Positions 63,761-64,000 of a DNA stretch of 64,000 nucleotides are shown here, in pieces. Position numbers and translations under genes: made by a program. Each line of letters opens with the position of its first letter. The stretch's first letter is position 1. The notes below the pieces were generated by a model, which saw only the letters and a program-made list of their open reading frames with translations, was not told the origin of the DNA and did not search any database. The DNA is taken from the NCBI RefSeq assembly GCF_001005315.1, contig NZ_LBMG01000027.1:30415-94414 (forward strand), read 5' to 3'. The stretch is from Kordia jejudonensis. GTDB taxonomy: Bacteria > Bacteroidota > Bacteroidia > Flavobacteriales > Flavobacteriaceae.

Positions 63761-63961
63761 ATGAAAAAAAAGAATCTTAAATCATTAAAACTAAACAAGA
63801 AGTCAATTTCTAGCTTTAGTGTATTAGCTGGTAGAGCTCCTGATAATGGAGGCGATGAGCCAATTGGACCACCGAATGATGACGACTTTGTTTGGTTTAC
63901 AGATGGAGGAGATCACACGTGTAGAACATTCCCATCGTGGTGTAGTTTTACAACTGGATGA
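63761..63961 (+). CDS. Lanthipeptide-type precursor peptide (class I-like leader)
   Basis: A 66-aa peptide. The first 20 residues (KKKNLKSLKLNKKSISSF) match the leader style of Bacteroidota class I lanthipeptides such as pinensins, as I know them. The middle is acidic and Gly/Pro-rich. A Gly-Gly at 49-50 is followed by DHTCRTFPSWCSFTTG, with Cys54 and Cys61 and seven Ser/Thr. That is the composition expected for a (methyl)lanthionine core. No signal peptide. Modification enzymes must lie to the right, outside the window. The upstream region has an inverted repeat (63707-63714 with 63728-63736). Confidence 0.75.
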   Translation: MKKKNLKSLKLNKKSISSFSVLAGRAPDNGGDEPIGPPNDDDFVWFTDGGDHTCRTFPSWCSFTTG

Positions 63962-64000
63962 TTTTTTTAAGCGAACTTCGGTCAGTCATGGTCGGAAGAA

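Noticed and set aside
62665..63961. ATP-grasp enzyme as a modification enzyme of the peptide precursor
   Set aside because: The genes are divergent, the precursor leader is of the lanthipeptide kind, and ATP-grasp enzymes are not needed for lanthionine formation. Neighbourhood alone is not enough.

Overview
The window looks like a chromosomal segment of a marine flavobacterium (Bacteroidota, Flavobacteriaceae; Kordia-like is my best guess, from remembered leader-peptide and protein styles, not from a search). Supporting signs are the low G+C, TAnnTTTG-type promoters with a TTG about 20 nt upstream, a type IX secretion sorting domain, surface lipoproteins with Asp-rich N-termini, a TonB-dependent receptor with a carboxypeptidase-like N-domain, DUF4270 and LytS/LytTR proteins. 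No tRNA, rRNA, insertion sequence or CRISPR array was seen.

Layout. 1-5.7 kb: end of an aldehyde dehydrogenase, an SDR oxidoreductase, a small GIY-YIG protein, an M20 peptidase coupled to a YwqK/MORN-like protein, and an overlapping HipA-like kinase/DUF3037 pair. 5.9-8.1 kb: a 406-aa protein with a leader-like N-terminus, a small membrane protein and a methyltransferase. 8.3-14.1 kb: a TonB-dependent receptor resembling PQQ-uptake receptors, next to a PQQ-type sugar dehydrogenase fused to cytochrome c, then a surface-lipoprotein homologue of PNGase F. 14.2-21.5 kb: outer-membrane proteins, DUF4270 and kelch lipoproteins, a LytS-like kinase with its LytTR regulator and a Spy-like periplasmic protein. 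21.5-27.1 kb: a tripartite RND efflux operon. 27.2-38.6 kb: M1 and M20 peptidases, a T9SS cargo protein, an FMN glutamate-synthase-like protein, a two-phosphatase fusion and a UvrD/PcrA helicase. 38.6-45.8 kb: a gene broken by a nonsense codon, a triple CBM48-like secreted protein coupled to an aspartic protease, a giant VIT/vWA protein and an esterase. 46-56.1 kb: Sua5, MltG, a Tat-type FAD lipoprotein, glutathione peroxidase, OmpA-like lipoprotein, a glycosyltransferase, a lone HsdR-N domain and HolA.

56.2-64 kb is the accessory end. It holds a Septu-like pair in which the ATPase itself carries an N-terminal HNH module and is followed by a second, paralogous HNH protein. Next comes a DUF4157 (eCIS-cargo-like) protein overlapping a lipoprotein gene, with a cysteine-cluster protein after it. 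An ATP-grasp enzyme follows, and at the very edge lies a small lanthipeptide-type precursor with Cys/Ser/Thr in its C-terminus.

A signal that no gene explains runs through the window. At eight or more loci, just 3' of stop codons, there are short tandem repeats with a 7-8 nt unit (one locus has a 37-nt unit). They are G/T-rich on the coding strand, often with a GATT core, and differ in sequence from locus to locus. They occur where no hairpin terminator is visible.
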